A stretch of 64,000 nt of DNA from Erythrobacter colymbi (GTDB taxonomy: Bacteria > Pseudomonadota > Alphaproteobacteria > Sphingomonadales > Sphingomonadaceae): positions 1 to 64,000 of the forward strand of contig NZ_MUYK01000009.1 of the NCBI RefSeq assembly GCF_002155685.1. The letters are read 5' to 3'. The translations under genes were made by a program, and so were the position numbers. Each line of letters opens with the position of its first letter. Position 1 is the stretch's first letter. Positions 41,231 to 53,329 of this stretch are shown here, in pieces. Under the pieces are notes generated by a model. The model did no database searches, was not told the origin of the DNA, and was given only the letters and a program-made list of their open reading frames with translations.

Positions 41231-41608
41231 TTACGCCTCTTCTGCTTCGCGGACCACGATCCGCAGCCGGCTGAACGGCTTGAGGATCCGGGTCGACTTG
41301 CCGCGACCGCGGGTGTGGAAACGCTTCATCGTCACCGACTTGCCGACCGAGGCTTCCGCCACGATGAGCGCATCGACGTCGAGGTTGTGGTTGTTCTCGG
41401 CGTTGGCGATCGCCGAGGCGAGCACCTTGCTCGCATCGCGTGCCATCGCCCGCTTCGAGAAGGCGAGGATGTTCATCGCCTCTTCGGCCTTCTTGCCACG
41501 GATCAGGGCCGCGACGAGGTTGAGCTTCTGCGCCGAACCACGGATCGTGGTGCCGACGGCCAGCGCCTCGTTATCGCCCACGCGGCGGGGTGCTTTTGCC
41601 TTGCCCAT
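41231..41608 (-). CDS. rplV: Large subunit ribosomal protein uL22
   Basis: A 125-aa tunnel protein. [39 protein letters not shown], and the C-terminal [24 protein letters not shown] are typical; the loop sequence is that of macrolide-sensitive proteins. Confidence 0.98.
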   Translation of the reverse strand: MGKAKAPRRVGDNEALAVGTTIRGSAQKLNLVAALIRGKKAEEAMNILAFSKRAMARDASKVLASAIANAENNHNLDVDALIVAEASVGKSVTMKRFHTRGRGKSTRILKPFSRLRIVVREAEEA

Positions 41609-41883
41609 TAGCGCTTGCCCTTCTTGTCGGCAGCGTGGCCGGGGAAGGTGCGCGTGGGCGCAAATTCACCAAGCTTGTGGCCGACCATTTCTTCCGAAAC
41701 CGAAACGGGAATGAACTTGTGCCCGTTGTAGACGTTGAAGGTGAGCCCGACGAACTGCGGCAGGATCGTCGAACGCCGCGACCAGGTCTTGATCGGCTTG
41801 GCGTTCGTGGCCTCCTGCGCTTCCTCTGCCTTCTTCAGCAGGCTCAGCTCGACAAACGGACCTTTCCAGACGGAACGTGCCAT
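41608..41883 (-). CDS. rpsS: Small subunit ribosomal protein uS19
   Basis: A 91-aa 30S head protein: [54 protein letters not shown]. Its start follows rplB by a few bases and its stop touches the rplV start. Confidence 0.98.
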   Translation of the reverse strand: MARSVWKGPFVELSLLKKAEEAQEATNAKPIKTWSRRSTILPQFVGLTFNVYNGHKFIPVSVSEEMVGHKLGEFAPTRTFPGHAADKKGKR

Positions 41884-41889
41884 CGTCTC

Positions 41890-42726
41890 TTACCTCTTCT
41901 TCTTCGCGTGACGCGAACGGATGATCATCTTGTCCGTCTGCTTGTTGTGGCGCGTGCGGGCACCCTTGGTCGGCTTGCCCCACGGGGTAACCGGATGACG
42001 GCCACCCGAGGTGCGGCCTTCACCACCACCGTGCGGGTGGTCGACCGGGTTCTTCGCAACGCCGCGGGTCAGCGGACGCTTGCCCATCCAGCGCGAGCGG
42101 CCGGCCTTGGCAAAGTTCTGGTTGGCGTTGTCGGGGTTCGACACCGCACCCACCGTGCCCATGCAATCGGCGCGCAGGTAACGCTGCTCGCCCGAGTTGA
42201 GGCGGACGATGACGAAGGCGCGGTCACGACCGACGACCTGCACATAGGTGCCGGCCGAACGGGCGATCTGGCCGCCCTTGCCCGGCTTCATCTCGACGTT
42301 GTGGCAGATCGTGCCGACCGGCATCTGACCCAGCAGCATCGCGTTGCCCGGCTTGGTGTCGACCTTCTCGCCGGCCACGACCTGGTCACCGACAGCGAGA
42401 CGCTGCGGCGCGAGGATGTAGGCCTGCTCGCCGTCTTCGTACTTCACCAGCGCGATGAAGGCGGTGCGGTTCGGGTCATACTCGAGCCGCTCGACGGTCG
42501 CCGGCATGTCCCACTTGCGACGCTTGAAGTCGATGAAGCGGTACTTCTGCTTGTGACCACCGGCGATGCCACGCGAGGTGACATGACCCTTGTTGTTGCG
42601 GCCACCGGTCTTGCGCTTGCCTTCGGTAAGCGCCTTGACCGGCTTGCCCTTGTACAGGGCCGACTTGTCGACCAGGATCAGACCGCGGCGGGCGGGACTG
42701 GTCGGCTTGTAGTTCTTGAGTGCCAT
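41890..42726 (-). CDS. rplB: Large subunit ribosomal protein uL2
   Basis: A 278-aa core protein of the 50S subunit needed for subunit joining and peptidyl transfer. [36 protein letters not shown]-like, the [21 protein letters not shown] loop with the functional His are all present. Confidence 0.98.
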   Translation of the reverse strand: MALKNYKPTSPARRGLILVDKSALYKGKPVKALTEGKRKTGGRNNKGHVTSRGIAGGHKQKYRFIDFKRRKWDMPATVERLEYDPNRTAFIALVKYEDGEQAYILAPQRLAVGDQVVAGEKVDTKPGNAMLLGQMPVGTICHNVEMKPGKGGQIARSAGTYVQVVGRDRAFVIVRLNSGEQRYLRADCMGTVGAVSNPDNANQNFAKAGRSRWMGKRPLTRGVAKNPVDHPHGGGEGRTSGGRHPVTPWGKPTKGARTRHNKQTDKMIIRSRHAKKKR

Positions 42727-42749
42727 TGTTCGTGTCCTGTCCCTTGGCC

Positions 42750-43058
42750 TCAGATACCGCTGGTGATGTCGATCATTTCACCCTCGGCGAGGGTGACAAT
42801 GGCCTTCTTCACGTCGCTGCGCTGATAGGCCTTGCCCTTCCAGCGCTTGGTCTTGCCCTTCTGGATCAGGGTGTTCACGGCGACGACCTTCTTGTCGTAG
42901 ATCGCCTCGATCGCTTCCTTGATCTGCGGCTTGGTCGCGTTGCCGGCGACCTTGAAGACCACAGCGTTCTGCTCCGACGCGAGGGTCGACTTTTCAGTGA
43001 TGTGCGGCGCGATGATCACATCGTAGTGACGCGCGTCGACAGTCTGCTTCTTAGCCAT
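42750..43058 (-). CDS. rplW: Large subunit ribosomal protein uL23
   Basis: A 102-aa tunnel-exit protein that docks SRP and trigger factor: [65 protein letters not shown]. Its start overlaps the rplD end by eight bases. Confidence 0.98.
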   Translation of the reverse strand: MAKKQTVDARHYDVIIAPHITEKSTLASEQNAVVFKVAGNATKPQIKEAIEAIYDKKVVAVNTLIQKGKTKRWKGKAYQRSDVKKAIVTLAEGEMIDITSGI

Positions 43059-43674
43059 TGAAGCGCGCCTCCAGCTTTTCGACAGCGGCCTTGGTCAGCA
43101 CCAGCGTGTCGTGGTTGAGGATGTCGTAGACATTGGCACCGATCGCCGGGAGCACGTTGATGCCCGGAAGGTTGCCGGCGGCCTTCTTGAAGCCCGCGTC
43201 AACCTGCTCGCCATCGATCACCAGCACCTTGCCGGTCAGGCCGGCCTTGGTCAGGTGGCCCTTGAGCGCCTTGGTCTTGGCGTCCTTCAGTTCGAGGCTG
43301 TCGACGATGACTAGGCCGCTCTTGGCCTTGGTCGAAAGCGCCATCTTGAGGCCGAGCGCACGGACCTTCTTGTTGAGCGACTGCTCGAAGTCACGCTTGC
43401 GCGCACCGTGAGCCTTACCGCCGCCGATGAAGATCGGAGCCGCACGGTCGCCGTGACGGGCGGTACCACCACCCTTCTGGCGGCCGAACTTCTTGCCGGT
43501 GCGGGCCACGTCCGAACGCTCGCGCGTCGGGCGGGCGGTGCCGCGGCGGTTCTCGAGCTGCCAGGTCACCACGCGGTGCAGGATGTCGGCGCGCGGCTCG
43601 ATGCCGAACACGTCATCCGACAGTTCGATATCGCCCGAGGCCTTCCCCTCGATGTTCTGAACCTTGATCTTCAT
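43051..43674 (-). CDS. rplD: Large subunit ribosomal protein uL4
   Basis: A 207-aa tunnel protein; in E. coli it also represses the S10 operon. [32 protein letters not shown] is the extended tunnel loop, and the C-terminal [24 protein letters not shown] is typical. Confidence 0.98.
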   Translation of the reverse strand: MKIKVQNIEGKASGDIELSDDVFGIEPRADILHRVVTWQLENRRGTARPTRERSDVARTGKKFGRQKGGGTARHGDRAAPIFIGGGKAHGARKRDFEQSLNKKVRALGLKMALSTKAKSGLVIVDSLELKDAKTKALKGHLTKAGLTGKVLVIDGEQVDAGFKKAAGNLPGINVLPAIGANVYDILNHDTLVLTKAAVEKLEARFNG

Positions 43675-43677
43675 GGC

Positions 43678-44472
43678 TCAGCCTTCCTTGTTTTCTTCGG
43701 TGGCCGGCGCGTCGGTTTCGACGGCTTCGGTCACGATGGCTTCTTCGGCCGCGGCTTCGACCACCGAGGGGGTCTCGTCAGCCACAGGGGCCTTCTTCTC
43801 GAGGATCGCGCCCGGGAACGGCAGGCCTTCGGGGGCCGGCAGCTTCACCGCGTCGCGAACGAGCAGCCAACCGTTCTTCGCGCCCGGGACCGAACCCTTG
43901 ACGAAGAGAAGGCCGCGCTCGGCGTCGGTGCGGACGATTTCGAGGTTCTGCTGGGTGCGCTGACGGTCGCCCATGTGGCCGGCCATCTTCTTGCCCTTGA
44001 ACACGCGGCCCGGATCCTGACGGTTACCGGTCGAACCATGAGCACGGTGCGAGATCGAGACGCCGTGGGTGGCGCGCATACCGCCGAAGCCCCAGCGCTT
44101 CATTGCGCCCGCAAAGCCCTTGCCCTGCGTGTGGCCGGTGATGTCGACCATCTGGCCGGCAATGAAATGCTCGGCACTGATGGTGGCACCGACGGGAACG
44201 AGCGCATCGGCGCTGTCCACGCGGAACTCGGCAACCTGCTTCTTCAGGCCGACGTCGGCCTTGGCGAATTGTTCACGCTGCGGCTTGGCAACGTTCTTGT
44301 GCTTGGCTTCGCCCGCGCCGAGCTGGACCGCGAAGTAGCCATCACGATCGGCAGTACGGTGCGAGACCACCTGGCAATCTTCCAGCGCGAGAACGGTCAC
44401 AGGCACGTGCCGTCCGTCCTCCTGGAAGAGGCGGGTCATCCCGACTTTCTTTGCGATAACGCCGGTGCGCAT
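43678..44472 (-). CDS. rplC: Large subunit ribosomal protein uL3 with acidic C-terminal tail
   Basis: A 264-aa protein of the peptidyl-transferase region. The core is canonical: [70 protein letters not shown]. After about residue 222 an added ~43-residue Glu/Ala/Val-rich tail ([19 protein letters not shown]...TEENKEG) exceeds the family's ~210 aa. ATG 44472 is the homologous start. Confidence 0.97.
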   Translation of the reverse strand: MRTGVIAKKVGMTRLFQEDGRHVPVTVLALEDCQVVSHRTADRDGYFAVQLGAGEAKHKNVAKPQREQFAKADVGLKKQVAEFRVDSADALVPVGATISAEHFIAGQMVDITGHTQGKGFAGAMKRWGFGGMRATHGVSISHRAHGSTGNRQDPGRVFKGKKMAGHMGDRQRTQQNLEIVRTDAERGLLFVKGSVPGAKNGWLLVRDAVKLPAPEGLPFPGAILEKKAPVADETPSVVEAAAEEAIVTEAVETDAPATEENKEG

Positions 44473-44749
44473 CGTCAGTTCACTCCTCAACAGAGGCACC
44501 CTGCAGACCATCCGCAAGGTGCGTGTGAGACCGCAGACGCGAAATGCACCTGCGGCCCCGTTCAGCCCGAATTTTCATGCATCGCCCCGTCCGGGCTGAG
44601 TGCTCCTGCCGGCCGGGTGGCCTCGGGAGCGAGACGGGGGACGCAGCCCGGAGAGTATCTCCGGCGGTATCCACCCTATCGTCAGGCGGAGCGCTTATGG
44701 CTCCAACGATAGAGGCCCCCCGCGCAGGCAGGGGGCATTTCGGCTAGCC
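44473..44749 (-). other. Unusually long gap between rpsJ and rplC
   Basis: A 277-bp gene-free interval in the middle of the S10 operon. It contains a GC-rich hairpin (gccccc 44715-44720 with gggggc 44731-44736) just after rpsJ. No coding sequence is supported. It could hold an attenuator or a secondary promoter for rplC onward. Confidence 0.5.
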
Positions 44750-45061
<312 letters not shown>

Positions 45062-45320
45062 GTCCTACTACCGATGCGAAAGAGCCAAGGAGCTGCCGGT
45101 GACCCGGCATTTCCCAAAAACAAAGACCGCCCCGCTGACTTCCGGTTTCCCGAGAGCGGGCGGCCTTCCTCAAAACTCGTGCCGTCGGGAGACGAATCTC
45201 CGTCGGGGATGCGCGCCTATACGGGCCGAGTTGGATTCTGGCAAGGGCTCTCGGACCGAAAATTACATGACCGTGAAACGACTGCAATTTCGGGCCGGAC
45301 TGGCGCCCTTCCCTCACACT
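45062..45320 (-). other. Leader of the S10 operon
   Basis: Gene-free region between the tuf terminator and rpsJ. It includes the promoter candidate at 45216-45244 and a roughly 150-base untranslated leader, where E. coli-like L4 feedback might act although no homologous structure is recognised. Confidence 0.5.
45216..45244 (-). promoter_or_regulatory. Sigma70-type promoter candidate for the S10 operon
   Basis: On the minus strand, ttgcca (45244-45239) and tatagg (45221-45216) are spaced by 17 bases and followed by a GC-rich discriminator. It lies just downstream of the tuf terminator and upstream of rpsJ. Confidence 0.6.
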
Positions 45321-45354
45321 AAAAGGCCCGGCAGCTCGTCAGAGCGCCGGGCCT
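45321..45354 (-). terminator. Intrinsic terminator after tuf
   Basis: Perfect nine-base arms (45324-45332 and 45346-45354) form aggcccggc/gccgggcct; on the minus strand the hairpin is followed by tttt. It separates the str operon from the S10 operon. Confidence 0.85.
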
Positions 45355-45391
45355 CTCAGCGTTCAGTTACGCCCCTTAGCGGAGCAACACC

Positions 45392-46582
45392 TTACTTGGT
45401 GATCTTGGCGACGACGCCCGAACCCACGGTGCGGCCACCTTCGCGGATCGCGAAGCGCAGACCTTCGTCCATGGCGATCGGCGCGATCAGCTTCACACCG
45501 ATGGTCACGTTGTCGCCCGGCATCACCATTTCGGTGCCTTCGGGAAGGATCACTTCGCCGGTCACGTCGGTGGTGCGGAAGTAGAACTGCGGGCGGTAGT
45601 TGGCGAAGAACGGCGTGTGACGGCCACCTTCGTCCTTCGACAGCACGTAGACCTCGGCCGAGAACTCGGTGTGCGGGGTCACGGTGCCCGGCTTGGCGAG
45701 AACCTGGCCGCGCTCGACTTCTTCACGGGCCACGCCGCGGATCAGGGCGCCGACGTTGTCGCCAGCTTCACCGCGATCGAGCAGCTTGCGGAACATTTCC
45801 ACGCCGGTGACGGTGGTCTTGCGGGTGTCCTTGATGCCGACGATTTCGACTTCGTCGCCGACGTTCACGATGCCGGTTTCGATACGGCCGGTCACCACGG
45901 TGCCGCGGCCCGAGATCGAGAACACGTCTTCGATCGGCATCAGGAAGCTCTTGTCGACCGGACGGTCGGGCTGCGGGATGTAGCTGTCGACGGCTTCGAT
46001 CAGGGCAATGACCGAGTCCTTGCCGATGTTGTCATCGCGGCCTTCGAGAGCGGCCAGAGCCGAACCCTTGACGATCGGAATGTTGTCGCCGTCGAAGTCG
46101 TACGACGACAGCAGTTCGCGGACTTCCAGTTCGACGAGCTCGAGGATTTCCTCGTCGTCAACCTGGTCGACCTTGTTCATGTACACGACCAGCGCCGGCA
46201 CGCCGACCTGACGGGCGAGCAGGATGTGCTCGCGGGTCTGGGGCATCGGGCCGTCAGCGGCGTTCACGACGAGGATCGCGCCGTCCATCTGGGCGGCACC
46301 GGTGATCATGTTCTTCACGTAGTCGGCGTGACCCGGGCAGTCGACGTGCGCGTAGTGACGGGCAGCCGATTCATACTCGACGTGCGCGGTCGAGATGGTG
46401 ATGCCGCGCTCGCGCTCTTCCGGGGCCTTGTCGATGTTGGCGAAGTCCACGGCGCTGCCGCCGTAGGTTTCAGCCATCACCTTGGTGATCGCCGCGGTCA
46501 GGGTGGTCTTGCCATGGTCGACGTGACCGATGGTGCCGATGTTGCAGTGCGGCTTATTCCGCTGGAACTTTTCCTTGGCCAT
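45392..46582 (-). CDS. tuf: Elongation factor Tu
   Basis: A 396-aa GTPase that delivers aminoacyl-tRNA to the ribosome. G1 GHVDHGKTT (19-27), effector [14 protein letters not shown]3 [13 protein letters not shown]4 NKVDQV, then domains 2 and 3 ([45 protein letters not shown]). Length and motifs are canonical. It follows fusA by about 94 bases in the str operon and is ended by the hairpin at 45321-45354. Confidence 0.99.
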   Translation of the reverse strand: MAKEKFQRNKPHCNIGTIGHVDHGKTTLTAAITKVMAETYGGSAVDFANIDKAPEERERGITISTAHVEYESAARHYAHVDCPGHADYVKNMITGAAQMDGAILVVNAADGPMPQTREHILLARQVGVPALVVYMNKVDQVDDEEILELVELEVRELLSSYDFDGDNIPIVKGSALAALEGRDDNIGKDSVIALIEAVDSYIPQPDRPVDKSFLMPIEDVFSISGRGTVVTGRIETGIVNVGDEVEIVGIKDTRKTTVTGVEMFRKLLDRGEAGDNVGALIRGVAREEVERGQVLAKPGTVTPHTEFSAEVYVLSKDEGGRHTPFFANYRPQFYFRTTDVTGEVILPEGTEMVMPGDNVTIGVKLIAPIAMDEGLRFAIREGGRTVGSGVVAKITK

Positions 46583-46676
46583 TTCTCTGGTGTACCTTCT
46601 TGGATGAAAATCTGTGTTCGCGGGAAACTGGCGGCACCCGCAGAATCAGGCGCCGCCCCTAGACTGCCGAGGCAGC

Positions 46677-48809
<2,133 letters not shown>

Positions 48810-48920
48810 ATCAGGTTCCTTAGGTGAGAGAGGGCCGCCGGGTCGCGGTCAGGGCCCCATATAGGGAAGATTGTGACAGCCGGAAGACCCCGTCCTCCGG
48901 CTGCCCACAATCCGAGCGGT

Positions 48921-49391
48921 TTACCAGCGGTAATGCGAGAAGGCGCGGTTCGCGTCCGCCATGCGGTGCGTGTCCTCGCGCTTCTTCACGGCGTTGCCGC
49001 GGTTGTTCGCCGCATCGAGCAGCTCGCCCGACAGCCGTGCGGCCATCGTGGTTTCCGGGCGACCGCGCGCGGCGGTGATCAGCCAGCGGATCGCGAGCGC
49101 TTGGGCACGCTCGGGGCGAACCTCGACCGGCACCTGATACGTGGCACCACCGACGCGGCGGCTGCGCACTTCGACCTGCGGCTTCACGTTGTTCAGCGCA
49201 TCGTGGAACAGCTGGATCGGATCGGCCTTGGCCTTGGCCTCGACCGTGGCGAGCGCGCCATAGACGATCTTTTCGGCAACGGCCTTCTTACCGTCGAGCA
49301 TGAGGTTGTTCATGAACTTCGACAGCACCTGATCCCCGAACTGCGGATCAGGCAGGATTTCCCGCTTCTCGGGACGACGACGACGTGACAT
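48921..49391 (-). CDS. rpsG: Small subunit ribosomal protein uS7
   Basis: A 156-aa head-nucleating protein of the 30S subunit. [52 protein letters not shown] and [15 protein letters not shown] are canonical. I use ATG 49391; the open frame upstream runs into a repeat. In E. coli this protein represses the str operon. Confidence 0.98.
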   Translation of the reverse strand: MSRRRRPEKREILPDPQFGDQVLSKFMNNLMLDGKKAVAEKIVYGALATVEAKAKADPIQLFHDALNNVKPQVEVRSRRVGGATYQVPVEVRPERAQALAIRWLITAARGRPETTMAARLSGELLDAANNRGNAVKKREDTHRMADANRAFSHYRW

Positions 49392-49436
49392 GTTTTCAAC
49401 TCCTTCGGAGTGCGGCCCCTGCCCTCCCCTTCCGTC

Positions 49437-49554
49437 ATGCTGAACTTGTTTCAGCATCCATCGGGAGGCGGGCTCAGCCCTTTGATTTCCTAAACCTGCG
49501 CTGGAGGAGCCATGGATCCTGAACTACGCTCGCTTGTGGCGAGCTATTCAGGAT
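49437..49554. repeat. Two inverted repeats between rpsL and rpsG
   Basis: A hairpin with arms atgctgaa / ttcagcat (49437-49457) is followed by one with arms atcctgaa / ttcaggat (49516-49554) that has an inner gctcgc/gcgagc stem. Both are of the dispersed 'catgctgaacttgtttcagcat' kind. They fall between two cistrons of the str operon. Confidence 0.75.
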
Positions 49555-49573
49555 GACCTGTCCCCCGGACAGA

Positions 49574-49945
49574 TCACTTCGGACGCTTGGCGCCGTACTT
49601 CGAGCGGCTCTGCTTGCGGTCCTTCACGCCCTGCGTGTCGAGGACGCCGCGCAGCACGTGGTAGCGCACGCCGGGAAGGTCGCGCACACGGCCGCCGCGG
49701 ATGAGCACAACGGAGTGCTCCTGCAGGTTGTGGCCTTCGCCCGGGATGTAGCTGATGACTTCGCGCTGGTTGGTCAGGCGGACCTTGGCCACCTTGCGCA
49801 GCGCCGAGTTCGGCTTCTTCGGGGTCGTCGTGTAGACGCGGGTGCAGACACCGCGCTTCTGCGGGTTCTGCTCCATCGCAGGGACCTTGCTCTTGGCCTT
49901 CTGCGGAACGCGGCCCTTGCGGACCAGCTGGTTGATCGTCGGCAT
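49574..49945 (-). CDS. rpsL: Small subunit ribosomal protein uS12
   Basis: A 123-aa decoding-centre protein. [31 protein letters not shown] and [33 protein letters not shown]-type motifs are present. The residues at the two streptomycin sites are the wild-type Lys (in TTPKKPNS) and the [10 protein letters not shown] loop lacks a resistance change where visible. First gene of the str operon. Confidence 0.98.
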   Translation of the reverse strand: MPTINQLVRKGRVPQKAKSKVPAMEQNPQKRGVCTRVYTTTPKKPNSALRKVAKVRLTNQREVISYIPGEGHNLQEHSVVLIRGGRVRDLPGVRYHVLRGVLDTQGVKDRKQSRSKYGAKRPK

Positions 49946-50223
49946 TAAGTTCTCACTTCACCAGGTTGATGGTGAGCACGGGTGCCGGACGATGGAGAGA
50001 GAGAGGATTGCCTTGCGCGAGGCTGTCATCCCGGGCTTGACCCGGGACCCAGCGAACAAGAACGCCCGCGACGCGGCCATCCTCGCATGTCACACAAGCC
50101 GAAACGCTCCACCCACACAGTCAGGCCCTTCGGCCACCGGGTTACTTTGACGGCTACCTCCCCGAGGGAGACACACCGCCAATGTTCAGCTCGCTCCGAG
50201 GGGATACCCCGGAAAGATGCGCG

Positions 50224-50252
50224 CCCTTAGGCGGGTTTGAGTTGGGGGTCAA
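50224..50252 (-). promoter_or_regulatory. Sigma70-type promoter candidate for the str operon
   Basis: On the minus strand, ttgacc (50252-50247) and taaggg (50229-50224) are separated by 17 bases, followed by a GC-rich discriminator (cgcgc), as often in stringently controlled translation genes. The implied leader before rpsL is about 270 bases. Confidence 0.45.
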
Positions 50253-50285
50253 GGCGGGAGTTGGATGCATCCTACACCCCTGCCC

Positions 50286-50314
50286 GTCACCCCGGACTTG
50301 ATTCCCGGGGTTTT
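50286..50314. terminator. Stem-loop after the DUF262-HNH gene
   Basis: ccccgga / tcccgggg-type arms (50290-50296 and 50303-50310) with a short loop and a tttt on the plus strand. It begins a few bases after the DUF262-HNH stop and could end that operon; it is also a member of the dispersed repeat family. Confidence 0.5.
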
Positions 50315-50319
50315 GCTTT

Positions 50320-51414
50320 CTACTTGCCACTCTTGCGCCGATTATCCGGCTTGCAAAGCATTTGGCAGTTCGTGGCAATCGTCTTTCCACCCGCGTGCCA
50401 TGGGTCGATATGGTCTGCCTCCATGTCCTCGATGGCAAACGGTTTGTTGCAGACTGTACAAAGGCCGCCTTGCCGCTCCCACGCTTCCCGCTTCATATTG
50501 TCTGTGAAAGCACGGATCGACAAAGCTCGTTCGTTGCCACTCAGTACATAGTCGAAAATGCCCGATTTCTTGGTGACATCCTCATCCCGCATAAGCCGCG
50601 AGACTTCGGCCTCCAGCTTAGCGGTGTCCTGCGGAACGTCCTTGAATCGGTTGTAGAGCGGCCCCCACGCCACGCCCTTCATTTCTTTGCGATAGTTTGG
50701 AAATGTCAGATTGACCCACTCGATGACCGCGCGAAAATAAGCCCATAGTTCGTTGGCGTTTTGATCGAATTGATGCGCCGCCATGTAGGCTTCGATCTTC
50801 CCGTCGCTGATCCAGTCGAGCGCGGTTTCAAGATAGTCCTGCCGGATCGGCGAGCCGTTCAGCAACTTGTTGCCTATGGCAGCAGCGGGAGCGCCGGACT
50901 TGGAGAACCAGGTCTTGGCGGCGGCGAGCCACGGGCCGGTGTAGATCGCGTTGCGCAGTTCCTGATCGTATAGCTTTTCGCCTGCGATGTTGATAACGCG
51001 AAACCAGTCCAGCTTCTGTTGGTCAGTGCCCTCGCAGACATAAATCGAGAGCTCGTAGTCCAAGATCTGCTGCTGCCGCTCTTTGGGCAGATTGGCAAAG
51101 CCGAACGGATTGCCGTCGATCATGACGGAATAATCGCCCTGCACATATTGGCAGATGCTAATGGTGCGCTGTTGCCCGTCCATCAGCTCGAAGCCACCAT
51201 TATCCGTCACAGCCCAATACATCGTGTTGAGAGGGAAGCCCTTGCGCACCGTGTCGATCACGGCTTCGCGTTGCTTGCCGCTGTAGACAAATTCCCGCTG
51301 ATACGCGGGACGGATGTTGAGCTTGCCGCCGTAACCGATGACGCCCGCTTCGCCCTTGTCGCTGAATCCGTCGACGAGGTCAGCAACGCGAATATTCTGC
51401 AACGTAATTTTCAA
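50320..51414 (-). CDS. DUF262 nuclease-like protein with C-terminal HNH domain
   Basis: A 364-aa protein. The N-terminal DUF262 (ParB/sulfiredoxin-like fold) has FVYSGKQREAVIDTV and the hallmark DGQQR at 79-83 (FELMDGQQRTIS). The last ~50 residues are an HNH nuclease with CxxC 319-322, then DHIDPW and an N-x8-C pattern. The layout recalls GmrSD-like and other DUF262 restriction proteins. It starts with TTG 51414, overlapping the methyltransferase stop (TTGA), with aagggg upstream, so the two genes are coupled; I infer a restriction subunit for the EcoRI-methylase-type enzyme before it. Cleavage has not been shown by sequence. Confidence 0.85.
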   Translation of the reverse strand: MKITLQNIRVADLVDGFSDKGEAGVIGYGGKLNIRPAYQREFVYSGKQREAVIDTVRKGFPLNTMYWAVTDNGGFELMDGQQRTISICQYVQGDYSVMIDGNPFGFANLPKERQQQILDYELSIYVCEGTDQQKLDWFRVINIAGEKLYDQELRNAIYTGPWLAAAKTWFSKSGAPAAAIGNKLLNGSPIRQDYLETALDWISDGKIEAYMAAHQFDQNANELWAYFRAVIEWVNLTFPNYRKEMKGVAWGPLYNRFKDVPQDTAKLEAEVSRLMRDEDVTKKSGIFDYVLSGNERALSIRAFTDNMKREAWERQGGLCTVCNKPFAIEDMEADHIDPWHAGGKTIATNCQMLCKPDNRRKSGK

Positions 51415-52523
51415 TCCACGCCCCTTCGTCTCACAATGATCCTAGAATAGGGACACCGCGATCTGCCGTTTGTTGTAATCGAGATATCAGTACGCCCTCG
51501 AAAATTCTTCGTGACACCAAGCTCTTTGCCCATATTTCCAAAAGGAATTCCGATAACTTCAAATTGTTCTGGATTATAACGGTCAAAGAATGTGTCTGGT
51601 ACGCCCATAAGTCCGTCGTAGTCGGCAGGTATATCAGCCACCTTACTGACTTCAATAGCATTGAAGTTGTCGTAGGTGGGAAAATCATCAGGGCTGTAAT
51701 GACGAAAAAGAGGTATTTCTTCATGACGTCCCTCATGATCCATATTGGTAAACCAGCAAACGTTCCGGAACTTCACCAGGCCCGTGTTTGGATCATAAAC
51801 GCCATCAGCAAAATCACGCTCAGCACCTTTTGGTATTGCAAAGAAAGCATTTCCCGATGCAAACCCGCGCCCGAGCCACAGTTGATTGTTGCGTATCAGC
51901 CTAAAGATTTCCTGATAGTGCAATGCATTTCTCGCACCAATGATCAAAAATTGTTTTTTGTATTCAATTAATTGTGAAACATAGTCCCGAAACAGCGAGA
52001 AGGGCGGGTTCGTCACAACCACATCGGCCTGTTTCAAGAACTCAATACATTCGACGCTACGGAAATCGCCCGCCCCATACTCACTATCGCCTTTCAGCGT
52101 ATGACTCACGTTACCGTCGCTTTGCAGCAGCAATTTCACGTCGGTCAGGTCAATCGCACCGTCACCATTCACATCCGGCACCTTGGTGATCTCGACAGCG
52201 TAAGGCTGCCTGCAATCAGGCTTAAGCCCCTCTATCTCGAACAGCGGCAGGCGACCGCCAGCGATGCTCGACCCGTCATAACAGGTTGCAATCAGCTTCT
52301 TGAGGCCGAGCGCATTGAAGTTCAGCGCGAAATAACGGAAAAAATTGCTCTCGTAGGGATCATCGCAATTGCACAGCACTACCTTGCCGCGAAACTGGTC
52401 ACGATAATGGCGCAGTTCATTCTCGATATCGGAGAGCTGGGTGTAGAACTCGTCCTGCTTGGCGCTCTTGGCCTTTGACAGCGCGCGATTGCCGGAAGCG
52501 GAAGCAGGGCTAGTGCTTGCCAT
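51411..52523 (-). CDS. Adenine-specific DNA methyltransferase, EcoRI-methylase family
   Basis: A 370-aa enzyme that would methylate adenine in DNA using S-adenosylmethionine. Visible are CDDPYESNFFRYF (53-65) as the cofactor region, the catalytic NPPF in VVTNPPFSLFRDYV (172-175), and LIIGARNALHYQEIF, GFASGNAFF and VCWFTNMDHEGRHEEI downstream. Residues 117-131 (DVNGDGAIDLTDVKL) read as an EF-hand/dockerin-like calcium loop; as I recall, other family members carry it too. ATG 52523 has ggagca eight bases upstream. AT-richer than the neighbouring core genes, suggesting acquisition. Pairs with the DUF262-HNH gene as a restriction-modification candidate. Target site unknown. Confidence 0.9.
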   Translation of the reverse strand: MASTSPASASGNRALSKAKSAKQDEFYTQLSDIENELRHYRDQFRGKVVLCNCDDPYESNFFRYFALNFNALGLKKLIATCYDGSSIAGGRLPLFEIEGLKPDCRQPYAVEITKVPDVNGDGAIDLTDVKLLLQSDGNVSHTLKGDSEYGAGDFRSVECIEFLKQADVVVTNPPFSLFRDYVSQLIEYKKQFLIIGARNALHYQEIFRLIRNNQLWLGRGFASGNAFFAIPKGAERDFADGVYDPNTGLVKFRNVCWFTNMDHEGRHEEIPLFRHYSPDDFPTYDNFNAIEVSKVADIPADYDGLMGVPDTFFDRYNPEQFEVIGIPFGNMGKELGVTKNFRGRTDISITTNGRSRCPYSRIIVRRRGVD

Positions 52524-52715
52524 TGCGATTTGCTCCAAGTCGATGTTCTTCTATTGTTCCGTTTACGCACCAAGGGCGCATGAGTCCAGTTGGAACGGCC
52601 GAAACGGACACAACAACTCTTGCGCCCGTACAACCACTTATCAGCAGGAAGCGGGCCCCCGGGTCAAGCCCGGGGTGGCGGAAAAGGCGGGACTAACGCC
52701 ACCCTACCCCTCCTT

Positions 52716-52815
52716 CGTCATTGCGAGCGTAACGTGGCAATCCATGGTCTGCCCTCGTCGCCTGGCGCGTCGTTCGGCGATGGATGGCCGCGTCGCTGCG
52801 CGCCTCGCCATGACG
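52716..52815. repeat. Dispersed inverted repeat (cgtcattgcgag family)
   Basis: Arms at 52716-52745 and 52780-52815 are imperfect inverted copies, beginning cgtcattgcgag and ending ctcgccatgacg. This is a typical intergenic repeat of these genomes. Confidence 0.6.
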
Positions 52816-53209
52816 ACATTAGGGTTGGCGCCTTGCCATGAGGCGGTGAGGATGGCGGTGGGCGGCGGCCTCTCCGCGTCTCCTTTCCCTCTGCGGTCTC
52901 TGCGTGAAACCCCTTTCTTGATGCGGGCGCCGCCCTCATCGTGTCTTCGTGTGAACCCAAGGAAAGCGGGGCCCCGGATCGGGTCCGGGGAGACGGAGGG
53001 GGACGGACGCTAGCCCCTCCCCGAGTCATTTGTTGGCGCCCTCAGGCGCCGGGCGGCGGACGTCCGTCCGCCTTGGCTTTCCTCGCATAAGCTCGGGCGC
53101 GCGCTTTTTGTCGTCCTATCGCTTCGCTACTTGAGGACGGTCGGCCTTGCGGCGCTTCGCGCCGGTTCAGCGGCACGCTCGCCCTTGGTGGCTCCGCGCC
53201 CACCCCTAA

Positions 53210-53269
53210 CCCCTCCCGCAAGCGGGAGGGGGATGGGTCGCGCTTCTCCCCTCCCGCCTGCGGGAGGGG
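53210..53269. repeat. Two tandem hairpins with cccctcccgc arms
   Basis: Two perfect hairpins (53210-53231 with an aa loop; 53248-53269 with a ct loop) have nearly identical arms. They stand about 60 bp before the next gene and may be copies of a dispersed repeat or transcription terminators. Confidence 0.6.
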
Positions 53270-53329
53270 CCGGGGGTGGACACTTTTCCTTTTCCTACTC
53301 CCGCCAAACCTGCAATCTCCCCCCGCGCC

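Larger units (their letters stand above)
49946..50319 (-). other. Upstream region of the str operon
   Basis: Gene-free 374-bp stretch. It holds the rpsL promoter candidate (50224-50252), a long leader, a repeat hairpin with cccggg arms near 50031-50046 and, at the far end, the hairpin at 50286-50314 that follows the DUF262 gene. Confidence 0.5.
52539..53329. other. Repeat-rich gene-free interval
   Basis: About 790 bp without a credible gene. Five hairpin elements are spread through it: 52657-52675 (ccccggg/cccgggg), 52716-52815 (paired arms), 52972-52990 (ccccgga/tccgggg), 53210-53231 and 53248-53269 (cccctcccgc/gcgggagggg). It forms the right border of the methyltransferase locus. Confidence 0.7.
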
